In this document: positions 27,152 through 36,591 of the stretch, piece after piece
Layout: the number at the start of each line of letters is the position of its first letter
How positions within the stretch are numbered: position 1 is the stretch's first letter
From: Balneola sp.
GTDB taxonomy: Bacteria > Bacteroidota > Rhodothermia > Balneolales > Balneolaceae
Direction of reading: 5' to 3'
DNA: 64,000 bases
Assembly (NCBI GenBank): GCA_002696035.1
Contig: NZQV01000026.1
Span: 248,001-312,000, forward strand
Notes under the pieces: model-generated
The model's input: only the letters and a program-made list of their open reading frames with translations
Databases searched by the model: none
What the model was told of the DNA's origin: nothing
Position numbers and translations under genes: made by a program

Positions 27152-29203
27152 CTATAGTTCGTCTTCTAATTGTGCAATTTGATCGCGGATGCGTGCAGCT
27201 TCCTCAAATTCCATATTCTTGGCCGCTCTGTACATCGTCTCACGCAGATGCTCGATCAGCTTATCCTTACTCTCGAAGGTCACTTCCTTCATGGCCGGAC
27301 TCGCTTTATACTGAATGCCATCCTCCGCCACTTTGATAACCTCAAGCGCTTCATCATCGGTTTGCTCGTCTTTCTGTCCAAAGTCAAAGCTTTGGCTTGA
27401 AATGAGACCGGGATCAACAAGCGGTTTCAGTTCCTTCTTAATGGTTTCGGGAGTGATACCGTGCTTCTCGTTGTATTCTTCCTGAATCTTGCGCCGTCTG
27501 CGGGTTTCCTCAACTACTTTTTCTATGCTTTTGGTTCTTTTATCTGCATACAAAATAGCTTTTCCGCCCACATTTCGAGCTGCACGGCCAACGATCTGAA
27601 ACAGCGAAGTCTCAGAACGGAGAAACCCTTCTTTATCAGCATCCATAATGGCTACAAGACTGAGCTCAGGAATATCGATTCCCTCACGCAACAGGTTAAT
27701 ACCCACCAATACGTCAAAATCACCGCGCCTGAATTTATACAAAACTTCGATTCTTTCAAGGGCATTTAATTCACTGTGCATATATGCCGCATTGATGTTG
27801 AGATTTTTGAGGTATTCACTCAGCTCTTCACTCAAACGCTTGGTTAGGGTGATGACCAGAACGCGCTCGTTCTTCTCAATTTTCTCGCGGATCTCGCCCA
27901 ATAGGTCATCCACCTGATTTTCCAGAGGGCGAATTTCGATCTCCGGTTCCATCAACCCGGTTGGGCGGATAATTTGTTCAGTATATACACCCCCTGACTT
28001 TTCCAATTCATAATCTCCGGGTGTGGCACTTACAAAGATCACCTGATTGACTAATTGCTCCCACTCATCAAAAGTAAGCGGTCGGTTATCCATGGCAGAA
28101 GGGAGGCGGAATCCATGTTCTACGAGTTCCACTTTTCGGGATCGGTCACCGCCGTACATAGCTGAAATTTGGGGAATAGTCTGGTGGCTTTCATCTACAA
28201 CAACAAGATAATCATCCGGGAAATAATCGAGCAGGCAATACGGCCGCTCCCCCGGTTTACGAGCACTCAGATAGCGCGAGTAATTCTCGATCCCGGAGCA
28301 ATAGCCGATCTCCTGGATCATCTCAATATCAAAAAGCGTTCGCTGTTCAATACGTTTGGCTTCAAGAAACTTTTCTTCGTCGATAAGCACCTTCTTGCGC
28401 CACTCGAGTTCTTCACGGATCTGCTCAATGGATTTCTCCAGCCGCGATTTTGAGGTTACATAATGCGAAGCGGGATACACCCGAAATTCATTCACACTTT
28501 CGTTGATGGTGCCGTCATTCACATCAAAAAGCTGTAGCGATTCGATCTCATCACCCCACTGGGTAATGCGTAAGCCTTCATCAGAATAGGCGGGATATAC
28601 ATCGATCACATCACCCCGAACACGAAAAGTTCCGCGCTTGAAATCCAGATCATTTCGGTTATAGTGAAGGTCTACCAGATCGTACAAAATGGTGTTTCGC
28701 GGAATATCTTGGCCAACCTCCAAATTCAGGATCAGCTTTTCATATTCAGATGGAGAACCGATACCGTAAATACAACTCACCGAAGAAACGATGATCACAT
28801 CACGCCGACCGGAAAGCAGCGAGCTTGTGGCCCGTAGCCGCAAACGCTGAATCTCTTCATTAATAGAAAGATCCTTTTCAATGTATTTATCCTGAGAAGA
28901 GAGGTAGGCTTCGGGCTGATAATAATCGTAATAGGAAATAAAAAACTCAACGCGGTTTTCGGGGAAGAAATCACTAAGCTCGCGATACAACTGAGCCGCA
29001 AGCGTCTTGTTGTGACTCATCACCAGCGTAGGCTTCTCCACATTCTCTATGGTGTTGGCAACGGTACGCGTTTTTCCCGAACCGGTTATTCCCAGCAGAG
29101 TCTGAAATTTATCACCGGCCTGAAGTCCTTCAGTGAGTTCTTCAATAGCTTTGGGCTGATCGCCCGCGGGTTCGTAAGGAGAGTGAAGTTTAAATTGGCT
29201 CAT
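27152..29203 (-). CDS. uvrB: UvrABC system protein B
   Basis: At 683 residues it is full length. Walker A is TLLGITGSGKTRTVAN. The beta-hairpin that probes DNA is YYDYYQPEAY. Helicase motifs follow (VVDESHQTIPQISAMYGGDRSR, VSATPGDYEL, LVGINLLREGIDIPE, QIVGRAARNVGG), and the C-terminal UVR domain (NMEFEEAARIRDQIAQLE) binds UvrC. It verifies damage in nucleotide excision repair. It is a single-gene unit; uvrA lies 15 kb away on the other strand. Confidence 0.97.
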   Translation of the reverse strand: MSQFKLHSPYEPAGDQPKAIEELTEGLQAGDKFQTLLGITGSGKTRTVANTIENVEKPTLVMSHNKTLAAQLYRELSDFFPENRVEFFISYYDYYQPEAYLSSQDKYIEKDLSINEEIQRLRLRATSSLLSGRRDVIIVSSVSCIYGIGSPSEYEKLILNLEVGQDIPRNTILYDLVDLHYNRNDLDFKRGTFRVRGDVIDVYPAYSDEGLRITQWGDEIESLQLFDVNDGTINESVNEFRVYPASHYVTSKSRLEKSIEQIREELEWRKKVLIDEEKFLEAKRIEQRTLFDIEMIQEIGYCSGIENYSRYLSARKPGERPYCLLDYFPDDYLVVVDESHQTIPQISAMYGGDRSRKVELVEHGFRLPSAMDNRPLTFDEWEQLVNQVIFVSATPGDYELEKSGGVYTEQIIRPTGLMEPEIEIRPLENQVDDLLGEIREKIEKNERVLVITLTKRLSEELSEYLKNLNINAAYMHSELNALERIEVLYKFRRGDFDVLVGINLLREGIDIPELSLVAIMDADKEGFLRSETSLFQIVGRAARNVGGKAILYADKRTKSIEKVVEETRRRRKIQEEYNEKHGITPETIKKELKPLVDPGLISSQSFDFGQKDEQTDDEALEVIKVAEDGIQYKASPAMKEVTFESKDKLIEHLRETMYRAAKNMEFEEAARIRDQIAQLEDEL

Positions 29204-29343
29204 AAATAGCTTTTAAAGGTACAAACTGTGATGTAACTTAGGAAACGATATTTGTTTAATAAACAACGCATCATTAATCTCGCTAATCACAAAACAGGAA
29301 CATATAATTATCATTCCTTAGGATGGCAGTTAATGGAAATAGT

Positions 29344-29381
29344 TATTGGTTAATGGTGTTGTTTCAACCGATTAACCAATA
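29344..29381. repeat. Palindrome of TTGGTTAAT words
   Basis: Perfect 11-base arms TATTGGTTAAT (29344-29354) and ATTAACCAATA (29371-29381) lie around a 16-base loop just before tyrA. The flanks continue the theme (GTTAATGG... upstream, CACCAATAATAATT downstream). It has the same construction as the word-based palindromes at 42.1 and 47.4 kb. Confidence 0.6.
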
Positions 29382-29406
29382 CACCAATAATAATTAGCAA
29401 AGCTCC

Positions 29407-30540
29407 ATGTCCCACCGACATAAAGAATTAGAATCGCCCCGGCAGCGCATCGACGAAATTGACGCACACATCCTCGACTTATTGTCTGAGCGGGGTGAAA
29501 TTGTTCGGGATGTGATCAAACGAAAAGTTGAGAACCAGCTTCCGGTTTTTGTGCCCAAGCGCGAAGAAGAAAAATCAAAAGCTTTTAAAGAGCTGGCCAG
29601 GTCCAAAGGCATAGATCCGGATTGGGCTGAAGATTTTTTACGGATGATCATGACGGCCTCACGTGCAACCCAATCCCAGGAAAAATTTCCCATCGCAACT
29701 ACCGAGCCTAAGCATATTTTGTTCATTGGGGGTGAGGGCGGAATGGGAAGCCTTTATAAACGAATGGCCCAACAAACGGGGCATGTCACTTATTCCATTG
29801 ATAAAAGTAACTGGTATGAGCTTGAAGAGTGGGCTCCAAAACTAGATATGGTGATCGTCACGGTTCCCATCAAAGTGACGGAGAGTGTGATAGAACGCCT
29901 GACCGGCCGGCTTAAGCGGGAAACGATCCTGGCAGATTTCACCAGTAATAAATCGGCTCCAATTGAAGCGATGCTGGAAGCGCACGAAGGCCCCGTGGTA
30001 GGGTTGCACCCTATGCACGGACCAGATGTACAAAACCTCTCCAAACAGCTCATGGTTTTTTGTGATGCCCGTGGCGGTGAACATGCCTTGTGGTTCGTAG
30101 AACAGTGCAGGCTGTGGGGCATGCGGGTGATCGAGGCCGATCCCGGAAAACACGATCACGTGATGCATCTTGTGCAGGGGTTGCGACACTTTGTAGCTTT
30201 ACTCCACGGTTCTTTTATGGAAGAGTATGACCTGAATCCCAGTGATATGCTCGATTATTCTTCGCCCATCTACCGGGCCGAACTGATGATGACCGGCCGA
30301 ATTTTTGCTCAGGATGCAGAGTTATACGCCGATATTGTTTTTGCAAACAAGGAGCGCAGGGAACTGCTGATGAAGTTCTTCAATCATCACCAGAAACTAG
30401 CTAAACTGGTAGAAGAAAACGACCGGGAAGGATTTGTTAAAGAATTTGAAGGCGTTACCGATTTCTTCGGAAAGTTTGCCACTCAGGCACTTGAAGAAAG
30501 CGGATACTTAATTAATAGGCTTGCCGATCGTTTTGCCTAA
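29407..30540 (+). CDS. tyrA: Bifunctional chorismate mutase / prephenate dehydrogenase
   Basis: The N-terminal ~95 residues are an AroQ-type chorismate mutase (PRQRIDEIDAHILDLLSERG... VIKRKVENQLPVFVPKREEE). The rest is a prephenate dehydrogenase: HILFIGGEGGMGSLYKRMAQ as NAD-binding motif, VTVPIKVT, FTSNKSAP, VGLHPMHGPDV and QGLRHFVALLHG. This is the T-protein arrangement known from enteric bacteria. It makes 4-hydroxyphenylpyruvate for tyrosine synthesis. The ATG at 29407 comes just after the palindrome. The gene stands alone, with no other aro genes visible. Confidence 0.93.
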   Translation: MSHRHKELESPRQRIDEIDAHILDLLSERGEIVRDVIKRKVENQLPVFVPKREEEKSKAFKELARSKGIDPDWAEDFLRMIMTASRATQSQEKFPIATTEPKHILFIGGEGGMGSLYKRMAQQTGHVTYSIDKSNWYELEEWAPKLDMVIVTVPIKVTESVIERLTGRLKRETILADFTSNKSAPIEAMLEAHEGPVVGLHPMHGPDVQNLSKQLMVFCDARGGEHALWFVEQCRLWGMRVIEADPGKHDHVMHLVQGLRHFVALLHGSFMEEYDLNPSDMLDYSSPIYRAELMMTGRIFAQDAELYADIVFANKERRELLMKFFNHHQKLAKLVEENDREGFVKEFEGVTDFFGKFATQALEESGYLINRLADRFA

Positions 30541-30600
30541 AATGTGTTTTATTGAATGGGATTACAGATATTAAAACAAAAGATTAACTATGAGATCATT

Positions 30601-33282
30601 ATGAAGAAAATATGCTACACACTGGTGCTGTTTATCGCACTTTCAGGGATCACAAATGCACAAGCACAATTCACTTTAAATGAACCGGCCAAAGTGCAGA
30701 AAGGTACAGAAGGGGGAACATTTTACTTTACCGTAAATGAAGAGTTGTTCTCAAATCCTGATTTCAAAGAAGGGGCAGAATTTGTGTTTAATACGGGGCG
30801 TGAAAACCGGGGGTTTATACTTACAAGAAAGAGCGAATTCATACCCGGCTATATTTCCATTATTGCAGCAGATAAAGAAACTGGAGAAAACGTATTAGCT
30901 ACGACCTATCATCGCGGCAAACTGAACGGTTTATTTCATCGCTCGCATACCGAAGCAAAAAAGATAGCCTTTGATTCGGAGTCAGGGATGAATGTGTTGA
31001 AGAAAAATGTACATCAGGCCGGAGAAGTTCTTGCCTGTGGAGTTGGTGGGGATGAACACCTTGCACAAATGAATCACTCCAAAAAAGGCTCACAAAAGCG
31101 TACTAAAACGGCGGGATATTCAATTTCACCTGCAGCTCCTTTAAATACCGGATTAGATGACGAAATTACCATCGATCTGTTGATCCTGTATACAAATGCG
31201 GCAGAGACTTGGGCCTCAACTTCAAATCATGGCGATATTAACGGAGTGATCGCTCAGGCCATGAATCTCTCTCAACAAGCCCTGGATAACAGCGAGGCGA
31301 ATATTGAGTTACGATTGGTTCATTCCTATAAAACTCCATATGATGAAACCAGCGATGACGCAGAAGATTCTGACGAACGACTAAACCGCCTCACTCAAAA
31401 TGATGCTGACCCTATTTTTGAAGGAACCGCATACAACGGTCATATGGAGGAAGTGCATGATCTGCGAGATCAATATGGAGCCGATGTGGTTTCTATGTTT
31501 GCACGGATTAGCGACACCGGTGGACTTGGATGGAGGCTGGGAAGCAGTGGCGGTAATGCATATCAGGCCTTCAATTTAAACCGAGTACAGCAGGTGGCAG
31601 ATAACTATACGCTTATCCATGAAATTGGCCACAACATGGGGAATGATCACGCCAGAACCCAGCTGGAAGCCCAAGCCAGTGGAGGGGGAGGATTGTTTCA
31701 GTACTCGGTTGGTTTTCAGAATGAATCGGAAGGTTTTCATACCGTGATGGCCTACGATGAAACACAGAACGGTACACGTTTAACGGAAATTCCCTATTTC
31801 TCCAGCCCCGATCTCAGCTATCAGGGAAATCCGTTAGGGACCAATGATTCTGTTACTCCGGAACACAGTGCTTTAAGTATGCGTCAGATCAAACGGACCA
31901 TTTCCTATTACAGGCCAACTGAAGTTGATGCTCCTGCAGCTGAAGCCGGCACCGACCGTGTTGAAGTTGAAATGAACCGCGAAGACCAGCTGACGGTACC
32001 GGTCAGCATTTCAAACAATGGCGACAGCCCGCTTACCTGGGTCGCTGATTTTTCTTTCCCGGGTAATAGTGTAAGTAAGAGCAAAGCTGGTTTTGATAAA
32101 AAACCGGGACCATTCAAGCCGGTTGAATCTATTGCAATGACCCGACAGCCAGCCAATTACTCTGGGCTGATGCAGGGGAAAGAGTTTCGCACAAAAATGA
32201 ATGAGGAAATAATATACAGCACCTCATTCGAAAGCAGCGAAGGCTTCTCAGTGAATACGTTTTCAGGAATTGAGGAATGGCGGGCACTTTCTGATTCCGA
32301 ATTCGAAATTTCATCTGAAAATAGTAATTCAGGTAATCAGCATCTTCGTGTCACCTACAACGATGGGGAGACGGTGTTTATAGGATCTCCATTTTTTGGA
32401 TATCGAACCCTTGGTACCTATGAGGTTAACATAGATTTCTCTGTTTCAGATACAGAAAATGAAGTGTATGATTTTTACCTCTTTGATGGAAAAACAGGCG
32501 GATACACGAGTGGAGTGATCATAGCCGGAGGGTCGATCTATTATTTTGATGCGGATGAGAATGGCGGGGTTACAAATTTTGGAGGCAGAGAAACCATCAA
32601 TGTCGATCAATATTACAATTTGAGAATTGTGTACAATGCTAACAATGAGTCTATAGACTATTATTTAGACGGCACGATGGTGTACGAAGCTGACTATATG
32701 CAGGGCTACACACCAGGAGTTATTCAGGTATTGAGCAGAAATAATCTGGCGGGATCGTATATGGATGTTGATGACATTGAGATCAAGAAAGTACATGTGC
32801 CCTATGAGTGGTTGCAGCTTTCCGACATGACTGGAGTTATTGAGCCGGGAAGTTCTTCCGATATTGACCTGGAGTTCACCACAGAAGGAGTGGAGGCCGG
32901 AGTTTATGAAACTATATTAACGGTGCGAACCAATCAGCCGGAAAATGAGCTGATCGAAGTTCCTGTAACACTAACGGTCAACCAGGCGGTTTCTAATGAG
33001 AAGGAAGATCAACCCAGCTCCATCAACCTGAGCCAAAATTATCCAAACCCGTTCAATCCGGTGACGACCATCAGCTATAGTTTAGATGAGGCCCGGGAAG
33101 TTAGCCTGGATGTGTTCAACATGCAGGGGCAAAAAGTGGCTACCGTTATGGAAGATCAAACGATGTCGGCCGGAGAGCATTCCGTTTCTTTTGATGCATC
33201 AGCACTATCAAGCGGAGTGTATATGTATCGCTTACGATCTGCATCACAAACCGTCACCAAACAAATGGTTCTCATTAAATAA
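30601..33282 (+). CDS. T9SS-exported reprolysin-like (M12-type) zinc metallopeptidase
   Basis: About 893 residues from the ATG at 30601, where a signal peptide begins (MKKICYTLVLFIALSGITNA); an upstream ATG at 30556 would bury it. A pro-region of about 170 residues precedes the catalytic domain. That domain has the metzincin site HEIGHNMGNDH (about residue 340) and a Met-turn HTVMAYDE. The C-terminal half has Ig-like strands (LTVPVSISNNGDSPLTWVA and later GVIEPGSSSDIDLEF), apparently split by a LamG-like beta sandwich. The last ~80 residues are a type IX sorting domain (SQNYPNPFNPVTTISYSL ... GVYMYRL). The product is likely secreted or surface-bound and degrades protein. Confidence 0.88.
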   Translation: MKKICYTLVLFIALSGITNAQAQFTLNEPAKVQKGTEGGTFYFTVNEELFSNPDFKEGAEFVFNTGRENRGFILTRKSEFIPGYISIIAADKETGENVLATTYHRGKLNGLFHRSHTEAKKIAFDSESGMNVLKKNVHQAGEVLACGVGGDEHLAQMNHSKKGSQKRTKTAGYSISPAAPLNTGLDDEITIDLLILYTNAAETWASTSNHGDINGVIAQAMNLSQQALDNSEANIELRLVHSYKTPYDETSDDAEDSDERLNRLTQNDADPIFEGTAYNGHMEEVHDLRDQYGADVVSMFARISDTGGLGWRLGSSGGNAYQAFNLNRVQQVADNYTLIHEIGHNMGNDHARTQLEAQASGGGGLFQYSVGFQNESEGFHTVMAYDETQNGTRLTEIPYFSSPDLSYQGNPLGTNDSVTPEHSALSMRQIKRTISYYRPTEVDAPAAEAGTDRVEVEMNREDQLTVPVSISNNGDSPLTWVADFSFPGNSVSKSKAGFDKKPGPFKPVESIAMTRQPANYSGLMQGKEFRTKMNEEIIYSTSFESSEGFSVNTFSGIEEWRALSDSEFEISSENSNSGNQHLRVTYNDGETVFIGSPFFGYRTLGTYEVNIDFSVSDTENEVYDFYLFDGKTGGYTSGVIIAGGSIYYFDADENGGVTNFGGRETINVDQYYNLRIVYNANNESIDYYLDGTMVYEADYMQGYTPGVIQVLSRNNLAGSYMDVDDIEIKKVHVPYEWLQLSDMTGVIEPGSSSDIDLEFTTEGVEAGVYETILTVRTNQPENELIEVPVTLTVNQAVSNEKEDQPSSINLSQNYPNPFNPVTTISYSLDEAREVSLDVFNMQGQKVATVMEDQTMSAGEHSVSFDASALSSGVYMYRLRSASQTVTKQMVLIK

Positions 33283-33283
33283 G

Positions 33284-33790
33284 ATGGACATGAAAAACAC
33301 TTTTGTACATAGCATTATAATTGCCAGCATTTTTTTAACAGCTGTGGCATGCGGTTCATCTGAGAAAGAGAATGAACCCGAGAAAGTAGCCTCAGATATC
33401 ACCGAGCAAAAGTTAACTGCCGATCATATTTATATTGAAGTTTCGCCAAGCGACCTGGGTTCAGTGAAGAAGGGAGATGAAATTAATTTGGCAGCAGAAG
33501 ATACCTCGATGTCCTTCACCCTGACTATTCGCCGCGTATCTGAAGCGGTGAAGGGAATTAAGTCGATCTCAGCATATGTAGATGATTCAGAAACAGGACA
33601 GGCCGCGCTCATTTTCAGGGGCGGAAGGCTTTCCGGGCAGATCGATATTTTTGATCAGGATCTGCGATATAGCGTTGCCTTTGATACTGCTCAGGGAGCT
33701 TACTATCTGCAGCAAGTCAATAAAGACAGCCTGGATGTTTTACAGGGAAGCAAACCCCTGACACCCGATAATAAGACGATAGACAATTAG
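33284..33790 (+). CDS. Hypothetical lipoprotein
   Basis: About 168 residues with a lipoprotein signal: hydrophobic IIIASIFLTAVAC, where Cys is the lipidation site. No family recognised. The mature part is charged, with short beta-like segments (FTLTIRRVSEAVKGIKSISA and AALIFRGGRLSGQIDI). Start is ATG 33284 or 33290. It lies directly behind the metallopeptidase gene (one-base gap). Its RGGRLSG..DIFD segment recalls the peptidase's YHRGKLNGLFH stretch. It may be a partner or inhibitor of that enzyme, which is inference only. Confidence 0.65.
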   Translation: MDMKNTFVHSIIIASIFLTAVACGSSEKENEPEKVASDITEQKLTADHIYIEVSPSDLGSVKKGDEINLAAEDTSMSFTLTIRRVSEAVKGIKSISAYVDDSETGQAALIFRGGRLSGQIDIFDQDLRYSVAFDTAQGAYYLQQVNKDSLDVLQGSKPLTPDNKTIDN

Positions 33791-33820
33791 CGATAGAAGT
33801 TAAAGCACCCAATCACTATT

Positions 33821-34894
33821 TCACTCCTCTAAATCTCCTTTCATCCGGCTGAAGCGTAAGGCGCTTATCATCCAGTTGGGGAGGTTTTTCCGGGGATCGC
33901 GCTTGGTCATATCGATATACCAGCCAATTTTTTTGATGATCGGCACTTTATGCGTTTCCACAAACTCGATGAGTGTTCCGTCGGGATCTTCTACATAGGT
34001 AAAACGACCTGCGGCTTCGCCCATGTCAAAGCTGTTGGCAGAATCTACGGTGAAGGGAAATCCTTTGGATTCCAACTCTTCTTTTAAAGCATCCATGCCC
34101 TGCACATCAAAACATAAATGGATGAAACCGAGATCACCCCAATAGCGGTCTTTGAAGATCTTGCGGGGTTCACGGTCTTTTACTTCGATCAGCTCAATTT
34201 CGGTGGGACCAAACATTGCGCTAAATCCACCCTTTCTTGGTTTGGAATGTCGGAGTAACACCCTGCGATATTCATCACTGCCACCCGGTAAGCCTTTGAA
34301 ACCGGAAAAAGCACCCGTTTCATCAAAAACAACCTCATCGTAACCCAGCACTTCTGAATACAATTTTCGGGAGGCCTCAATATCCGTAGAACCAATGACT
34401 GCTCCAACCACCCCACCGGTAGAAGCAGGCGTTTTTGTTTTGAAGAAATCCAGTCCCTTTACCACCTGCCAGATATTTCCATAAAGATCTTTGACGAAGA
34501 AATTATACTCCCCGGCAGGATTTTTCTCTAACGGGGTGATGACATCCAGTCCTTCTGCTTTCATCTCCTCAAAAGTCAGCGGTACATCAATAGATTTTAT
34601 TTTTCCGCAGTTGATGCCGAGGTCGCCCATCTTGATATCAAAATCGGCAGGTTGCGGTTCGCGAGAGGTATATTGCCATATCTCAAATCCGCCGCCGCCT
34701 TTCATATTCAGAGTGAGAATGGCGGTTCGGTCATGGGGTTTACCGCCGGTATAAGGAAGCATCAGCTCAGCGGTAGCCGCATCTTCAAACATTTTAATAT
34801 CCATCCCAAAATGCTTGCGATACCAGTTGGTGGCTTTATACACATCAGGAATTCCGATTCCAATTTGCTGAATGCCGGCAATGACTTTTTCCAT
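33821..34894 (-). CDS. VOC superfamily protein with two tandem domains
   Basis: 357 residues comprising two glyoxalase-type modules. The first begins IQQIGIGIPDVYKATNWYRK and ends VKDLYGNIWQVV; the second begins GAVIGSTDIEASRKLYSEVLGY and ends YVEDPDGTLIEFVET. Both have betaalphabetabetabeta features and metal-site candidates (E/H) near their ends. The architecture fits extradiol dioxygenases, 4-hydroxyphenylpyruvate dioxygenase relatives and other VOC enzymes. The substrate cannot be assigned. It is divergently flanked and probably transcribed alone. Confidence 0.8.
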   Translation of the reverse strand: MEKVIAGIQQIGIGIPDVYKATNWYRKHFGMDIKMFEDAATAELMLPYTGGKPHDRTAILTLNMKGGGGFEIWQYTSREPQPADFDIKMGDLGINCGKIKSIDVPLTFEEMKAEGLDVITPLEKNPAGEYNFFVKDLYGNIWQVVKGLDFFKTKTPASTGGVVGAVIGSTDIEASRKLYSEVLGYDEVVFDETGAFSGFKGLPGGSDEYRRVLLRHSKPRKGGFSAMFGPTEIELIEVKDREPRKIFKDRYWGDLGFIHLCFDVQGMDALKEELESKGFPFTVDSANSFDMGEAAGRFTYVEDPDGTLIEFVETHKVPIIKKIGWYIDMTKRDPRKNLPNWMISALRFSRMKGDLEE

Positions 34895-34982
34895 AGATTT
34901 TAAGCGTAAAATGAATGAGGTTTAACCGGCGCCAAGGTACGTTTTTTTGATAAGCGAAGAAAAAGAGGAAATAGATAAAAAA

Positions 34983-35645
34983 TCAGCGAATATCCGTAGA
35001 ATCTGCCTCATCCGTGTTCCATTCAGCAGCTTTATTCGAAGAAACCGTCTTCAGAAACTCCTTAAAGCTATCCGTGTCATATTTGGCCATGCCCTGATGT
35101 TCCATCACAATGTCGCCCTGTGGAGAGATGACATACGTGGTGGGGACAACGGAAGAATCATACACGCGCGGCTTGGCGATCACCGAATACACTGGAAACG
35201 TAAATCCTTTTCGCTCTGTAAAATCCCATGCTTTTTGGGGATCCTGATCCAGTGAGGCCATCACGAATACAATGTTCTCATCATCTTTAACATCATCATA
35301 CAAACGCTGGATGTTTGGCATCTCGGCAATGCAAGGCGGACACCAGGTTGCCCATAAATTCATGAAAATGGTTTTACCCTCAAATTCGGAAAGGGAAGTG
35401 CGATCTCCATCTATAGTGAGCAGCGGCATGTTGTAATCGGCTTGGGCGCCATGCATAACTGATTCGTCGGTATCCGGCTGCATAATGCCGGTGTAAAGCA
35501 ACACGCTCTGCATCTTCCCGATCACCTCAGTGTGATACCCGGTGGCATATAACCCCGCCCCGATCACAAAAATGACGCTCCACTGAATGAGCTCTTTCTT
35601 GAGGGAGGATTTCTTAGATGTAGATTTAGATTCTTTGGAATTCAT
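34983..35645 (-). CDS. TlpA-like membrane-anchored thiol-disulfide oxidoreductase
   Basis: 220 residues. A Lys/Ser-rich cytoplasmic N-terminus precedes one transmembrane helix (about residues 22-40), which anchors a periplasmic thioredoxin domain. The redox motif is WATWCPPCIAEMP with C102 and C105. The following VPTTYVISPQGDIV has the cis-proline and the usual TlpA/ResA strand. Proteins of this type reduce disulfides for cytochrome c maturation or periplasmic repair. No cytochrome genes are adjacent. Confidence 0.85.
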   Translation of the reverse strand: MNSKESKSTSKKSSLKKELIQWSVIFVIGAGLYATGYHTEVIGKMQSVLLYTGIMQPDTDESVMHGAQADYNMPLLTIDGDRTSLSEFEGKTIFMNLWATWCPPCIAEMPNIQRLYDDVKDDENIVFVMASLDQDPQKAWDFTERKGFTFPVYSVIAKPRVYDSSVVPTTYVISPQGDIVMEHQGMAKYDTDSFKEFLKTVSSNKAAEWNTDEADSTDIR

Positions 35646-35711
35646 ACAATAAAGGTAAGCTTAAAATGAACAAGTAAGCAGACTTGTAGTAACAGGTTAA
35701 TATCGACGGAG

Positions 35712-36380
35712 CTAAATAAAACTCGCGATCTCCTCCAGCGACTTCTTCGAAATATCCGGCACTTGTACACCATCTTCAGGATAGCCAACCACCAACAACA
35801 AAAACGGTTTTTCGTGAGAAGGCCGCCCCATAATTTCATTCAAAAAACCCATGGGACTTGGGGTGTGGGTCAGCGTTGCCAGTCCCGCATTATGCAAAGC
35901 AGTGATCAAAATTCCGGTGGCAATTCCCACCGATTCCTTTACGTAATAATGCTTCTCTTTTTCGCCGTTTTCATCAATCTTATAGCTTTGGGCAAAGATG
36001 CCGATCAGGTATGGGGCTTTTTCGAGGAAGGGTTTGTGTTCATCGGTGCCAAAGGGTTGAAGGTCTTCCAGCCAGTCTTCGGGGGCGCGGCGGTTATAGA
36101 ATTCCTGTTCTTCTTTTTCAGCTTCAACGCGGATCTTTTGTTTCACTTCAGCATCACTTACCACCACAAAATGCCACGGTTGTTTATTGGCTCCATTTGG
36201 AGCGGTTCCCGCCGCCATCAGACAGTTCTCAATTATTTCCAGGGGAACGGGTCGGTCTGAAAAATCCCGAACCGTTCGTCTTTTTTTAACGAGTTCATAA
36301 AAACCTTGAGCCCGCTTTTTCATTTCTTCGACAGGGTGTTCTTCGTAATCGGTATGTGGGATGAAATTGGGTTCGGACAT
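35712..36380 (-). CDS. Nitroreductase-family flavoprotein of the iodotyrosine deiodinase type
   Basis: 222 residues with nitroreductase FMN motifs: [33 protein letters not shown] and [14 protein letters not shown]. The middle departs from ordinary nitroreductases and matches iodotyrosine deiodinase (IYD): [19 protein letters not shown] then [15 protein letters not shown], and later [16 protein letters not shown]91, Y95 and K116 have exactly the spacing of human IYD E157, Y161, K182, which grip the halotyrosine zwitterion. It probably dehalogenates halotyrosines reductively with FMN. Bacterial IYDs of this kind are known from Bacteroidota. It is transcribed toward the TlpA-like gene, 66 bases away. 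Confidence 0.8.
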   Translation of the reverse strand: MSEPNFIPHTDYEEHPVEEMKKRAQGFYELVKKRRTVRDFSDRPVPLEIIENCLMAAGTAPNGANKQPWHFVVVSDAEVKQKIRVEAEKEEQEFYNRRAPEDWLEDLQPFGTDEHKPFLEKAPYLIGIFAQSYKIDENGEKEKHYYVKESVGIATGILITALHNAGLATLTHTPSPMGFLNEIMGRPSHEKPFLLLVVGYPEDGVQVPDISKKSLEEIASFI

Positions 36381-36411
36381 GTGAACTGTGACTTTAATTT
36401 TCTATTTGTAT

Positions 36412-36476
36412 TCAAGTCTGAAGACTTGAATTACTACAACTTTTCAGTCTCCGCAATCGCTCAAGACTGAAAAGAT
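36412..36476. repeat. Two-hairpin extragenic repeat, copy B
   Basis: TCAAGTCTGAAGACTTGA (36412-36429), then stem TTTTCAGTC (36441-36449) and GACTGAAAA (36465-36473) with a 15-base loop. It is nearly identical to the copy at 26408-26473 outside an 11-base linker. It lies in the 211-base gap between the IYD-like and YciI-like genes; nothing else is seen in that gap. Confidence 0.85.
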
Positions 36477-36591
36477 CTTTGGGGCTAATTTGTGACTTCA
36501 AGCCCAAGGTGATTTAGTTAAAACTGATCACTTAAGAAGTTAAAGAATCGGCCTCAGAAAAAAGGGCGTAAAGAAGGTGACGAAAGGAAAA

